Both the position numbers and the translations under genes were made by a program. The notes under the pieces are model-generated. The model saw nothing but the letters and a program-made list of their open reading frames with translations. It searched no databases and was not told where the DNA came from. Below, piece after piece: positions 1 to 7,243 of a stretch of 64,000 nt of DNA. The stretch's first letter is position 1; the number at the start of each line of letters is the position of its first letter. Source of the stretch: Pseudorhodobacter sp. MZDSW-24AT (GTDB lineage Bacteria; Pseudomonadota; Alphaproteobacteria; Rhodobacterales; Rhodobacteraceae); contig NZ_PGOI01000006.1 in assembly GCF_002794355.1 (NCBI RefSeq), forward strand, positions 95,795-159,794, read 5' to 3'.

Positions 1-429
1 GACGAATACTTCGCCCAGGTGCTGCCGGACCAGAAGGCGGCCAAGGTGCGGGAACTGCGGGCGCGCGGGTTGAAGGTCGCGATGGTCGGCGACGGGGTCA
101 ACGACGCCCCGGCGCTGGTCGAGGCTGATCTCGGCATCGCCATCGGCGCAGGCACGGATGTGGCGGTGGAATCGGCCGACGTCGTGCTCGTCCGCTCCGA
201 CCCGCGCGATGTCGAGGCAATCCTCGGCCTGTCGCGCGCAACCTATTCCAAAATGGTGCAGAACCTGATCTGGGCCACGGGATACAACGCCTTTGCCATC
301 CCGATGGCGGCGGGGATCACCTTCGGGACCGGGTTCATGATGACCCCGGCAGTCGGGGCGGTGTTCATGTCGGCCTCGACCATCATCGTCGCGATCAACG
401 CCCAGCTTTTGCGGCGCTACCAGGGCTGA
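1..429 (+). CDS. Heavy-metal P-type ATPase, CopB-like, C-terminal part
   Basis: This is the last 142 codons of a P1B-type ATPase that exports metal ions across the inner membrane; the start lies outside the window. The fragment holds the end of the ATP-hydrolysis domain with the hinge motif [11 protein letters not shown] (about residues 29-39), followed by two final membrane helices. The helix motifs [12 protein letters not shown] and [13 protein letters not shown] fit the P1B-3 (CopB) subgroup better than CopA, whose last helix usually reads MAxSSxSVVxNS. The neighbours support a copper role. The subgroup rests on helix motifs only, because the CPH/CPC metal site is not in view. Confidence 0.9.
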   Translation, partial: DEYFAQVLPDQKAAKVRELRARGLKVAMVGDGVNDAPALVEADLGIAIGAGTDVAVESADVVLVRSDPRDVEAILGLSRATYSKMVQNLIWATGYNAFAIPMAAGITFGTGFMMTPAVGAVFMSASTIIVAINAQLLRRYQG

Positions 430-434
430 CGCGC

Positions 435-1022
435 TTATCCCATACCATGCAGCCCATGCAGGCTGCCGGTCATCAGAACTGGAAGCAGGACCGGCGCGGC
501 GACGACAAGGACCAGCAGACGCTCCCGCCATCGCGCCAGCCGCCAACACAGGAAGGCGGCCAGCGTCACGACCAAGGCGACCTCGAACAACCCGAAAACA
601 TTGCCGTAGAACCGCGCGTCCCAATAGCTGACCGGACTGCGGAACACCCAGTCCGAGACGGGCCAGAATTGGCGGCGGGCGTCATCGTGATGGGTCAGGA
701 AATCCGCAAGGGCATGCAGGAGACCGGCACCCGCAAAGGCGCGCAGGATGATCTGTCTGCGCCAGACAGCCAACCCGAGCAGCCCTCCCCAGAAAAAGAA
801 GCTGTGGTCAATCGCAAAGACCGACTGCCAGGTCTCTGAGAAGAAAAGCGTGCTGAAGACCTCATGTTCTGGCACGCCAACAACCCGGGTCGCCCAGAGC
901 ACCATCGCAAACATCGGCAGGTCCGGGGCTAGCCCTCCTGCGAGCGCTGCGATCAAGGTTGCCGGTGCTAGTGGCCGCGTGCAGACGGCAGCCCCGATCA
1001 GCATGTGCGACGGCGTGTTCAT
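435..1022 (-). CDS. Inner-membrane YdjM-like putative metal-dependent hydrolase
   Basis: A 195-residue membrane protein with about four to five hydrophobic helices. It has the scattered His/Asp pattern of the YdjM family: NTPSHMLIGAA at the N-terminus, then APDLPMF, AIDHSFFFW and HALADFLTHHDD. Members are predicted metal-dependent hydrolases of unknown substrate. I chose the ATG at 1022 because it starts the conserved NTPSH block and lies 4 nt after the stop of the DsbA-like gene. It is the last gene of the operon running leftward from 2694. The specific activity is unknown. Confidence 0.75.
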   Translation of the reverse strand: MNTPSHMLIGAAVCTRPLAPATLIAALAGGLAPDLPMFAMVLWATRVVGVPEHEVFSTLFFSETWQSVFAIDHSFFFWGGLLGLAVWRRQIILRAFAGAGLLHALADFLTHHDDARRQFWPVSDWVFRSPVSYWDARFYGNVFGLFEVALVVTLAAFLCWRLARWRERLLVLVVAAPVLLPVLMTGSLHGLHGMG

Positions 1023-1026
1023 GACC

Positions 1027-1794
1027 TCAGCAGACCGGGTCCGGCATGGATGCTTCGTCCTCTGCAATCCGGCGCAGCAGCGCATAGGGGATCGCGCCGT
1101 TCAGGACGGTCCGTCCCACCACCAAGCCCGGAGTGCCGACAAACCCGAATATGTCGGCAAGTGCCCGCGTCCGGTCGAGGTCTGCCTGCACTTCCGGGGA
1201 TGTCATGTCGCGGGCCAGCCGGTCGGCGTCGAGACCGACGTCGGCCGCCACGCGCAGGACTGAGGCCTCCTCGGCCACGAGCGGTGTTCGCATGAAGCGG
1301 CGGCGAAGCTCCTGCTGCTTGCCTTGCCGTGCAGCCGCGACCGAAGCGCGCGCGGCAAGCTCGGAGGGAGGTCCGAAGATGGGGAGTTCATGTTGGACAA
1401 GGCGGAAGGAGGCAGGAAATTCGGCCAGCAATGTGTCGAGGTCCCGCTCCAGCACCCGGCAGTAGGGGCAGCGGAACTCGCTGAAATAGGCAATCGGCAC
1501 GACTCCCGGTGTCCCGTCGGTGCCAAAGAGGGCAGGGCAGGGGTCGACACGCACAACTTCAGCACGCGCGAGGCGCTGGTCTGCATCTTCTGACGGCGGA
1601 TCGAGGCCAATGAATGCCGGCGTTGCTCCGGACGTTTGGCCACTCCCTTCATGGCGGCGAAACGGCGGCAGATCCGCAATGTCGGCATAGCGCGGCCCTC
1701 GGCCCGGGAGCCGGTCCCAGGGAAGGGCACGCAGACCATAGATCAGGGCAACGATCCCGCCGAAGACAAGAAAGTCGCGGCGTCTCACGTTCAC
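1027..1794 (-). CDS. DsbA-family periplasmic thiol-disulfide protein
   Basis: A thioredoxin-fold protein of 255 residues with an N-terminal membrane anchor or Tat-like segment (VRRRDFLVFGGIVAL). The redox motif is FRCPYCRVLERD near residue 107, and GTPGLVVG near the C-terminus supplies the cis-proline loop. It would oxidise or isomerise periplasmic Cys residues or transfer copper. The best start is a GTG at 1794 that overlaps the stop of the L,D-transpeptidase gene (GTGA), which indicates translational coupling. It is one of three DsbA-like genes in the window (the others start at 9772 and 25519). Confidence 0.85.
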   Translation of the reverse strand: MNVRRRDFLVFGGIVALIYGLRALPWDRLPGRGPRYADIADLPPFRRHEGSGQTSGATPAFIGLDPPSEDADQRLARAEVVRVDPCPALFGTDGTPGVVPIAYFSEFRCPYCRVLERDLDTLLAEFPASFRLVQHELPIFGPPSELAARASVAAARQGKQQELRRRFMRTPLVAEEASVLRVAADVGLDADRLARDMTSPEVQADLDRTRALADIFGFVGTPGLVVGRTVLNGAIPYALLRRIAEDEASMPDPVC

Positions 1795-2354
1795 ACCACA
1801 GTCACCGGTGTTCCAACCGGCACCTGTTCGTAGAGCTGGATCACATGCTCGTTTAGCATCCGGATACAACCGTTCGACACGGACTGGCCGATGGACCACG
1901 GCTCGGTCGTGCCATGGATACGGTAGTAGGTATCGCGCCCTTCCCGGTAAAGGTAGAGCGCGCGCGCCCCAAGGGGGTTGTTCGGCCCGCCTGGGACACC
2001 ATCGGCGAACTGGGCATAACGGTCAGGATTGCGGCGGATCATGTCGTTCGTCGGACGCCAAGCAGGCCATTCTGCCTTGCGCTCGATGATCGCGGACCCC
2101 CTGAAGGCAAGTCCGGCCTTACCGACACCGACGCCGTAGCGGATCGCACGCTCGGTGTCGAAGACATGGTAGAGGAAGAAGCTTCGCGGGAACACGAGGA
2201 TCTGTCCGGGCGCGTGCTGCTCGCGGACACGCACCTCACGCGGCTGGAACTCGTCGGCCAGCACGAACGGTTCTTGGGTATGGGCCCGAAGGATGGTGGG
2301 CGAGGACAGCGCTGCAAGTGCGGCCCCGCCAATGAGGAAGCGTCGGGAAATCAT
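1791..2354 (-). CDS. L,D-transpeptidase (YkuD domain), Tat-type signal
   Basis: A periplasmic cysteine transpeptidase of 187 residues that forms 3-3 peptidoglycan cross-links or attaches proteins to peptidoglycan. The N-terminus MISRRFLIGGAALAAL is a twin-arginine type signal. The catalytic block near residues 146-167 contains HGTTEP and SNGCIRML, with the active Cys. It belongs to a different subfamily from the two paralogues starting at 2876 and 22267. Its Shine-Dalgarno AGGAG sits inside a perfect hairpin arm just upstream of the ATG, so translation probably depends on the preceding leader gene. Copper has been reported to inhibit E. coli LD-transpeptidases, which may explain why such genes sit in a copper island (inference). 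Confidence 0.9.
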   Translation of the reverse strand: MISRRFLIGGAALAALSSPTILRAHTQEPFVLADEFQPREVRVREQHAPGQILVFPRSFFLYHVFDTERAIRYGVGVGKAGLAFRGSAIIERKAEWPAWRPTNDMIRRNPDRYAQFADGVPGGPNNPLGARALYLYREGRDTYYRIHGTTEPWSIGQSVSNGCIRMLNEHVIQLYEQVPVGTPVTVV

Positions 2355-2357
2355 GCT

Positions 2358-2400
2358 GTCTCCTGAGAGGAACGAGAAGGATCGGGTTCGTTCAGGAGAC
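2358..2400 (-). promoter_or_regulatory. Hairpin sequestering the L,D-transpeptidase ribosome binding site
   Basis: On the minus-strand mRNA the arms GTCTCCTGA (2400-2392) and TCAGGAGAC (2366-2358) are perfect 9-bp complements with a 25-nt loop. The left arm encodes the last two codons and the TGA stop of the leader protein. The right arm contains AGGAG and ends 3 nt before the ATG at 2354. A ribosome reaching the leader stop would therefore open the stem and free the Shine-Dalgarno. Confidence 0.75.
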
Positions 2401-2694
2401 GCGTCGCGGCGGAGGGGTATGGGGGTCCAAACTGCGGCTGGAGCCCATGACCGGCGTGATCTCGAAATGCGACGATCCGGCCACCGCCATCAGAGTGACA
2501 AGCAATGGCTCGCCGGGGAAAACAAGATGACACGTCCCGTGTCCTGACCCCTCGCCGCAGAGCGCATCCTGTATCAGGGGCTGGGCGTGAAGTGTGTCAG
2601 CATGCGCTCCGTTCGGCGATCGTTCTGAATGCGCCAGTCCGAAAAGGATGGCGAGCAGGAAGAAGCTGCACAGAAGGGCGGTAATCAATCGCAT
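2392..2694 (-). CDS. Small secreted-type leader protein with Cys pair and PPPRR tail
   Basis: A 100-residue protein with an N-terminal hydrophobic segment (MRLITALLCSFFLLAILFGL), a His-containing spacer, a central Cys pair (CGEGSGHGTC), a hydrophobic stretch and the tail HTPPPRRVS. It heads the minus operon and ends 37 nt before the L,D-transpeptidase start; its last codons form one arm of the hairpin over that gene's ribosome binding site. The layout resembles CutF of Rhodobacter capsulatus and DUF2946 proteins such as CruR, where translation of a Cys-motif leader controls the next gene in response to copper. The assignment is by architecture only. The ATG at 2694 is preferred because the signal begins there. 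Confidence 0.7.
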   Translation of the reverse strand: MRLITALLCSFFLLAILFGLAHSERSPNGAHADTLHAQPLIQDALCGEGSGHGTCHLVFPGEPLLVTLMAVAGSSHFEITPVMGSSRSLDPHTPPPRRVS

Positions 2695-2713
2695 GGTTGG
2701 AGCATACACCCTC

Positions 2714-2746
2714 TCACCTAAGTGCCGACTGATCACATCTAGGTGA
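2714..2746. promoter_or_regulatory. Inverted repeat between divergent metal operons
   Basis: TCACCTA at 2714-2720 and TAGGTGA at 2740-2746 are perfect complements separated by 19 nt. They lie between the divergent starts at 2694 (minus) and 2876 (plus), a natural place for an operator serving both operons. The cognate regulator is not identifiable here. Confidence 0.4.
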
Positions 2747-2875
2747 AGCACCAAATTCCTTCCAGGATTGGCGAAAACGCAACGCATTCACCTGTTTGTG
2801 ACCCGGCCGCGATGCAAAGCCGTTTGACCTTCCCACGTTGGAAGGAAGCAAACCTTGCTCAAAAAGGAGCAGAAC

Positions 2876-3436
2876 ATGCGATTCACTCGACGGCTTTTTG
2901 TTGCCGGAGCACTTGCCGCGCCTTTCGTGACCGGTCGCGCCGCCAGCGCGTCGGAAGACACGCCTGGCCCGGTCCGTAACAACATCTCGGCTTTTCGCAC
3001 CCACGAGTGGCAGGATCACTTCGATGCTCTGGGCGTCGGGATCATCATCTCTGACACGACGGCCAAGGTCCTCCAGCACTGGACGAGCGACGGTCAAATG
3101 TACCTCTACCCGACCTCGGTCCCGCTGTCGGACGAGCTGACCCGCCGGGGCTATACCGAGGTCGTCGAGAAACGGGTGAACCCGAGTTGGGCCCCGACAC
3201 CGTCGATGCGGGAAAGGAACCCGGAATGGCCGGCCTTCGTGCCTGGCGGCGACCCGACCAACCCGCTCGGCACCCGCGCCCTTTACCTGTCGTGGCAATA
3301 CTACCGCATCCATGGTACACACGACACGCGCAAGATCGGTCGCCGCTCGTCGAACGGCTGCATCGGGCTCTACAACGAACATATCGAGGAAGTTTTCGAC
3401 CGGACGCCGGTCGGGACGCAAGTGAAGCTGATCTAG
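2876..3436 (+). CDS. L,D-transpeptidase (YkuD domain), Tat-type signal
   Basis: A 186-residue periplasmic L,D-transpeptidase. The start at 2876 follows AAGGAG by 6 nt and opens a twin-arginine signal (FTRRLFVAGALAAPFV). The catalytic region reads HGTHDTRKIGRRSSNGCIGL, with Cys near residue 165. It is a clear paralogue of the protein encoded at 22267-22860, sharing VRNN near the mature N-terminus, the WQD block and the whole catalytic segment. It lies 4 nt upstream of the second small leader gene and may be the first gene of the long plus operon. Role in peptidoglycan cross-linking is secure by family; the link to copper is inference from context. Confidence 0.9.
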   Translation: MRFTRRLFVAGALAAPFVTGRAASASEDTPGPVRNNISAFRTHEWQDHFDALGVGIIISDTTAKVLQHWTSDGQMYLYPTSVPLSDELTRRGYTEVVEKRVNPSWAPTPSMRERNPEWPAFVPGGDPTNPLGTRALYLSWQYYRIHGTHDTRKIGRRSSNGCIGLYNEHIEEVFDRTPVGTQVKLI

Positions 3437-3440
3437 CAAG

Positions 3441-3815
3441 ATGAAACCTTCGTCGACCTCACCGAACCCACTCAAGAACCTGTTTTCGCACAGGTTCTTG
3501 CGGTTGGTGTCGATGTGGCTGTTGTCCCTGGTCCTGGCGCTTGGCCTGATCCTGGGACAGACCGCAGAGGCGGGCCCTGTCGAGGATCATCATCCCGAGA
3601 CGTCAATCGAGATCGCGAGTAACTTAGGGCAAGAGACCACGCCGGCACCTGCATGCCACCCAGGCCTCGCCTGCACTGTTTTCGTCGTGTCCGAGGGGCC
3701 GGTCACAGCACTGTCCCTTTCAATCGTGATCACTCTGCGACCGGACCCGAAGCAGTCGCAACGCCGCTTCGGCGGCCCGTCTGTGACCCTGCCTCCCCCC
3801 CGAACCCGGATCTGA
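3441..3815 (+). CDS. Small secreted-type leader protein with CHPGLAC and PPP tail
   Basis: A 124-residue protein with a hydrophobic signal around residues 20-42, a HH-containing spacer, the central pair ACHPGLACT, a hydrophobic segment and the C-terminus TLPPPRTRI. It shares this layout with the proteins at 2392-2694, 12578-12931 and 30289-30612. It precedes the cytochrome c' gene by 164 nt; that gap contains strong secondary structure. I propose a CutF/CruR-like regulatory leader. Its early codons contain a perfect 10-bp inverted repeat (3473-3500). No enzymatic domain is visible. Confidence 0.65.
   Translation: MKPSSTSPNPLKNLFSHRFLRLVSMWLLSLVLALGLILGQTAEAGPVEDHHPETSIEIASNLGQETTPAPACHPGLACTVFVVSEGPVTALSLSIVITLRPDPKQSQRRFGGPSVTLPPPRTRI
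3473..3500 (+). repeat. Perfect 10-bp inverted repeat within leader gene
   Basis: CAAGAACCTG at 3473-3482 and CAGGTTCTTG at 3491-3500 flank an 8-nt loop, within codons 11-20 of the small leader gene. In mRNA it would form a stable stem close to the start codon, where it could slow early translation. No U-tract follows, so it is not an intrinsic terminator. Confidence 0.6.
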
Positions 3816-3817
3816 CA

Positions 3818-3977
3818 GTCAGGCCGGACGTGCGTCTGACGGTTCGATAGGCTCTCCGCAGCTCTGTCGACAGTTCAATCTCTGTCAGCCTGACACCAGA
3901 CAGTTGCGCAAGCCGCGCGACCCGCCGGAGGCGGGACGCGGGATCGGTCAACAACAAGAAACCAAGGGCAGTCAGGC
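3818..3977 (+). promoter_or_regulatory. Structured leader region upstream of cytochrome c' gene
   Basis: The 164-nt gap carries a strong hairpin (CCGCG 3913-3917, CCCGCC 3921-3926, loop GGA, GGCGGG 3930-3935, CGCGG 3937-3941). It also holds three elements that can pair in alternative ways: GTCAGGC at 3818-3824, GCCTGAC at 3888-3894 and a second GTCAGGC at 3971-3977. The last copy overlaps the weak ribosome binding site of the gene at 3980, so GCCTGAC can either cover it or pair with the copy just after the leader stop codon. This would be a translational switch if formed. Confidence 0.45.
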
Positions 3978-3979
3978 AG

Positions 3980-4624
3980 ATGAAACCACAATGGACAGGC
4001 GCTTTGGCGCTTGCCGCTTCCGCAGTTGCGGCAGTGGCGCTGGCACATAACGGGGCGACGGGTGTCGTCCTGGAACGGATGAACGGTATGACGGCGATGC
4101 GGGACACGGTGGCGGAGCTGGCGCCGATGATGCAAGGCACGATCCCCTACGACACATTTATCGTGTCGGAGGGTGCGAGCGTCATCGCTGGTCACGCGGG
4201 CGAGACGATGCTGTCGCTGTTCCCGGAAGGCAGCCTCGAAGGGGTGACCTATGCCAAGCCGGAAATCTGGTCCGACTGGCAGGACTTCGCAGCGCTTGCC
4301 GAGGAATTGAAGACCTACGCCGACGCTCTCGCCGTGGCGGCTCCGAACGGGCTGGAACCGGCGCTTCCACCCGCCGACGATATGGCCGGGATGGATCATT
4401 CGGCAATGACGATGACCCCGGCTCCGGAAGTCAAGAAGGGCTTCACGGTGGCAGAGTTGATGGGGTATGGCGAGAGGATCCCAGAGCTTCAGGTCACGCG
4501 CGGCACATCGAACCCAGCGACGCTCGAGTTTGATCTGACGACGCTCGCGGCGGACGATCTTTTCACCAGGATCAGTGGAACCTGCTCGTCTTGCCATTCG
4601 CAGTTCCGTGCGGGCCGGAACTGA
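3980..4624 (+). CDS. Cytochrome c' with Met/His-rich insert
   Basis: A 214-residue exported c-type cytochrome. It has a signal peptide (ALALAASAVAAVALA), a helical cytochrome c' body and a heme site CSSCH close to the C-terminus (about residues 202-206), as is typical for class II cytochromes c'. An insert near residues 134-143 reads DMAGMDHSAM, a Met/His segment of the kind used to bind copper and repeated in two neighbouring proteins (diheme cytochrome and multicopper oxidase). It is followed after 2 nt by the diheme cytochrome gene. Likely roles are binding of small ligands or electron transfer under metal stress. Confidence 0.85.
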   Translation: MKPQWTGALALAASAVAAVALAHNGATGVVLERMNGMTAMRDTVAELAPMMQGTIPYDTFIVSEGASVIAGHAGETMLSLFPEGSLEGVTYAKPEIWSDWQDFAALAEELKTYADALAVAAPNGLEPALPPADDMAGMDHSAMTMTPAPEVKKGFTVAELMGYGERIPELQVTRGTSNPATLEFDLTTLAADDLFTRISGTCSSCHSQFRAGRN

Positions 4625-4626
4625 CC

Positions 4627-5610
4627 ATGCGGGGTCTGATCCGCACGTCCGTCATCTTCCCCACCGTGGCGGCGAGCCTCGGGGCCGGTGTCCTGGTGCT
4701 ATGGCCCATCGGCGCACCAGAGCCCGCCGCATTCCCGCCGGGGGACGCGGAACGCGGCGCCTATTTAGCCCGCGCCAGCGGTTGCGTGTCCTGTCACACC
4801 AACGCGACCGCCAAGGGGCTGGCGCTCGCTGGAGGTGCCCCGCTCGACACACCCTTTGGCACTTTCGTGCCCCCGAACATCACCCCGCACACCGCTGCGG
4901 GGATCGGTGCATGGACCATTCAGGATTTCGCCAAGGCTGTTCGCCAGGGAGTCTCTCCGGAGGGCGACCCCTACTATCCGGTGTTCACATATTCTTTCTA
5001 TGCAGGCTTCACGGATCAGGAGATCGCCGACCTGTGGGAAGCGTTCCGCACCGTTCCGCCGGTTGCGGATGCTGCCCCGGCGCATGATGTCGGGTTTCCG
5101 TTCAATTTCCGCTCGGGCCTGAAGCTCTGGCGCGCCGCCTACCTCGACGCGCCGAAGACGGATGCGCTGATGGGCACATCATCGCCATGGAACCGCGGGC
5201 GTTTGCTGGTCGAAGGGGCGGCGCATTGCGCGGCCTGTCATACCGGCCGAACGCTTGCGGGCGGCTTGGACGACTCCGCCCGGTTCGCCGGAAACGACAG
5301 CCTTCCCGGCGGCAGCAAGGCACCGTCGATCCTGACAGCCGACCTTCTAGAAGGCGGCTGGACGGTCGCGAACCTCGCCTATGCGCTCCAGTCGGGGCTG
5401 CTGCCCAATGGGGATGCTTTCGGCGGCAGCATGGCCGAGGTCGTGGCTGAGGGCACCTCGTACCTCACCGACGCCGACCGCGAGGCAATCGCGACCTACC
5501 TGCTCGACCCCGACGGCAGCGGGGACATCCCGGAACCCGCGCCTCCTGCCACGGAGACCCCGATGGCGGGGATGGACCACTCGCAAATGGAGATGGGCAA
5601 TGAGAACTAG
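4627..5610 (+). CDS. Diheme c-type cytochrome with Met/His C-terminal tail
   Basis: A 327-residue periplasmic or membrane-anchored cytochrome with two class I heme sites, CVSCH (about residues 53-57) and CAACH (about 204-208). It resembles the cytochrome subunits of membrane dehydrogenases, which pass electrons from periplasmic oxidoreductases to the respiratory chain. The C-terminus carries PMAGMDHSQMEMGNEN, a likely copper-binding tail that ordinary members lack. I chose the ATG at 4627 because it gives a hydrophobic signal (LIRTSVIFPTVAASLGAGVL) and lies 2 nt after the preceding stop. Its end overlaps the next gene by 11 nt. Confidence 0.85.
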   Translation: MRGLIRTSVIFPTVAASLGAGVLVLWPIGAPEPAAFPPGDAERGAYLARASGCVSCHTNATAKGLALAGGAPLDTPFGTFVPPNITPHTAAGIGAWTIQDFAKAVRQGVSPEGDPYYPVFTYSFYAGFTDQEIADLWEAFRTVPPVADAAPAHDVGFPFNFRSGLKLWRAAYLDAPKTDALMGTSSPWNRGRLLVEGAAHCAACHTGRTLAGGLDDSARFAGNDSLPGGSKAPSILTADLLEGGWTVANLAYALQSGLLPNGDAFGGSMAEVVAEGTSYLTDADREAIATYLLDPDGSGDIPEPAPPATETPMAGMDHSQMEMGNEN

Positions 5611-6028
5611 AGTGCTCGCAGTGGCGCTTGCTCTGTGCGTCTTTGCCCTTGTTGCCGCGTTCATCTGGGCAACGGTGCGCACACTCGATCTGCGAGACAC
5701 CGTTGCGGATCAGAGCGTGCCGACAGCCGAAGTGTCGGAAGTCCTTCCGGATGGTCGGATCGACGTCCAGGTCTATGCGCTCGGAAACCGGGATGTCCGC
5801 CTCGAGATCCAGTTCACACCGGATGCCGATGCCATCGAATCTGCTGCCATGAGGCCGGACGTGAACTTCGCGATGTTGGAGATGCATATGGACGGCTTTG
5901 ATCCGCCGCTTCAGTTAGTCGAGGCCGGGGTCTGGCGAGCAAATCTCAAGTTGCCAATGGCTGGACGTTGGGTGGTCAGTGTTGGCTTTGGCGAGGATCG
6001 TGCAGAGGTTGAATTTGATGCACAGTGA
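5600..6028 (+). CDS. YtkA/FixH-like membrane-anchored protein
   Basis: A 142-residue protein with one N-terminal membrane helix and a beta-rich periplasmic domain containing LEMHMDGFDPPL and GRWVVSVGF. This pattern is seen in YtkA-like and FixH-like proteins, which accompany copper transport and cytochrome oxidase assembly. The start at 5600 overlaps the end of the diheme cytochrome gene. A second protein of the same type lies at 30708-31103 in the cus operon. Exact function unknown. Confidence 0.75.
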   Translation: MRTRVLAVALALCVFALVAAFIWATVRTLDLRDTVADQSVPTAEVSEVLPDGRIDVQVYALGNRDVRLEIQFTPDADAIESAAMRPDVNFAMLEMHMDGFDPPLQLVEAGVWRANLKLPMAGRWVVSVGFGEDRAEVEFDAQ

Positions 6029-6509
6029 CGGAGCGACACAACAGGCAAAGCAGGACGACACCCTGCGCAGGGGGCTTCGCGGCACCGCCGTCGGTGTCGC
6101 GCTGTTCGCCGTCCTCGGGACGGTGACCGCAGTGTGGGCGAACCCCCTCTTTGTCCGCATGACCCCGGTCGGCCCGTGGGAGTTCGGGGCCACCGTCCTG
6201 ACGGCACTCTTGGCTGGAGTGACAGTCGCGCTCTGGGTTCCCAGATGCAGACTGCGGACGTCCGGGGCAGGCGGTCTTGCGAGTTTCCTCGGGATTGCCT
6301 GTCCGACCTGCAACAAGATCCTGATGCTGATCTTCGGCGGACCGGCGTTGCTTGCTTGGTTCGACCCGGTAAGGCCCTGGCTCGCCGCGGCCGGGGTCAT
6401 CATCATGAGCATGGCGGCGCTCAGGACGTGGCGTGCGTTTCGCGATGACAGGGCAGGTGCCGCCGTCGTCGTCAGCAGCGAAAATCCTCCCATGGGAGGG
6501 CTAAAGTGA
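6018..6509 (+). CDS. Membrane protein with CPTCN motif, function unknown
   Basis: A 163-residue protein with about four predicted helices. A conserved-looking motif GIACPTCNKILMLIFGG at the start of the third helix places a CxxC pair at the membrane boundary. Such a pair could carry electrons or bind a metal, in keeping with the redox neighbours, but I do not recognise a named family. The start at 6018 overlaps the preceding stop by 11 nt and the end overlaps the next gene by 4 nt, so it is translationally coupled within the operon. Confidence 0.65.
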   Translation: MHSDGATQQAKQDDTLRRGLRGTAVGVALFAVLGTVTAVWANPLFVRMTPVGPWEFGATVLTALLAGVTVALWVPRCRLRTSGAGGLASFLGIACPTCNKILMLIFGGPALLAWFDPVRPWLAAAGVIIMSMAALRTWRAFRDDRAGAAVVVSSENPPMGGLK

Positions 6510-7243
6510 ATACTTCAACAGGTTCGCTTTCTGGGATGCGCCGACTTGTGCGGAAGGTGATGGTCCGACACGCGCTTGTGGCCATGGTCGCGACGGGTCT
6601 CTTGATCGGCTTTGCTTCGGTTCATGCGGAATGGAGCCCGATGCACCGCTGGAACCGCGCGTTCGGTGATGCCTCGCTCGTCTTGATTGCCCTGTCGATG
6701 GGTTTAGGGCCGCTGACACGCTTCCTGCGGGTGGCGGTTCCGCTTCTGCCCTTCCGCCGAGAGATGGGCATTTACGGCTGCCTTCTAGTACTTGTGCATG
6801 CATCAATCATCCTCGTCGGCTGGGTCCAATGGGATCTGATGCGGCTCTTAGGGTTCGAATGGCATCCCGAACTTCTGGCCTATGTCATGTACCAGCATGG
6901 CTTCGGTCTCGCCAATGCCATCGGCATCGCTGCGCTGGTCCTCGCGGCACTGCTGGCGGCAACCTCCAGCGATTTCGCGATGCGCCGTCTTGGCGTCTCG
7001 GGATGGAAGTTCCTGCAGATGGGTGTTCTGCCGATGTGGTGGCTGACCGTGGTCCATGTTGCCTATTTCCTGTTCATGCATTTCCTGAGCTTCCACCGGG
7101 CGACACCAGAGCCGAACCCCCTGCAGTACTGGTTCGTCGGGCTGGTTGTGATCGTCCTTGGGCTCCGCACCGGGGCCTACCTGCGTACGATTCGCGCCAA
7201 GGCTGCTCTTGAGCCGCAAAGAGAGCAGGGAAGCCATGCGTAG
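6506..7243 (+). CDS. Ferric-reductase-like heme b membrane protein
   Basis: A 245-residue protein with six or seven helices that matches the ferric reductase-like / MsrQ (YedZ) transmembrane type. Candidate heme-ligating histidines occur in LVLVHASIILVGW and in TVVHVAYFLFMHF. Proteins of this type pass electrons from quinol or flavin to periplasmic partners, for example methionine sulfoxide reductase or metal reduction. No MsrP gene is adjacent; the likely partners here are the c-type cytochromes of the same operon. It overlaps the PBP2 gene at its end. Confidence 0.75.
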   Translation: MNTSTGSLSGMRRLVRKVMVRHALVAMVATGLLIGFASVHAEWSPMHRWNRAFGDASLVLIALSMGLGPLTRFLRVAVPLLPFRREMGIYGCLLVLVHASIILVGWVQWDLMRLLGFEWHPELLAYVMYQHGFGLANAIGIAALVLAALLAATSSDFAMRRLGVSGWKFLQMGVLPMWWLTVVHVAYFLFMHFLSFHRATPEPNPLQYWFVGLVVIVLGLRTGAYLRTIRAKAALEPQREQGSHA

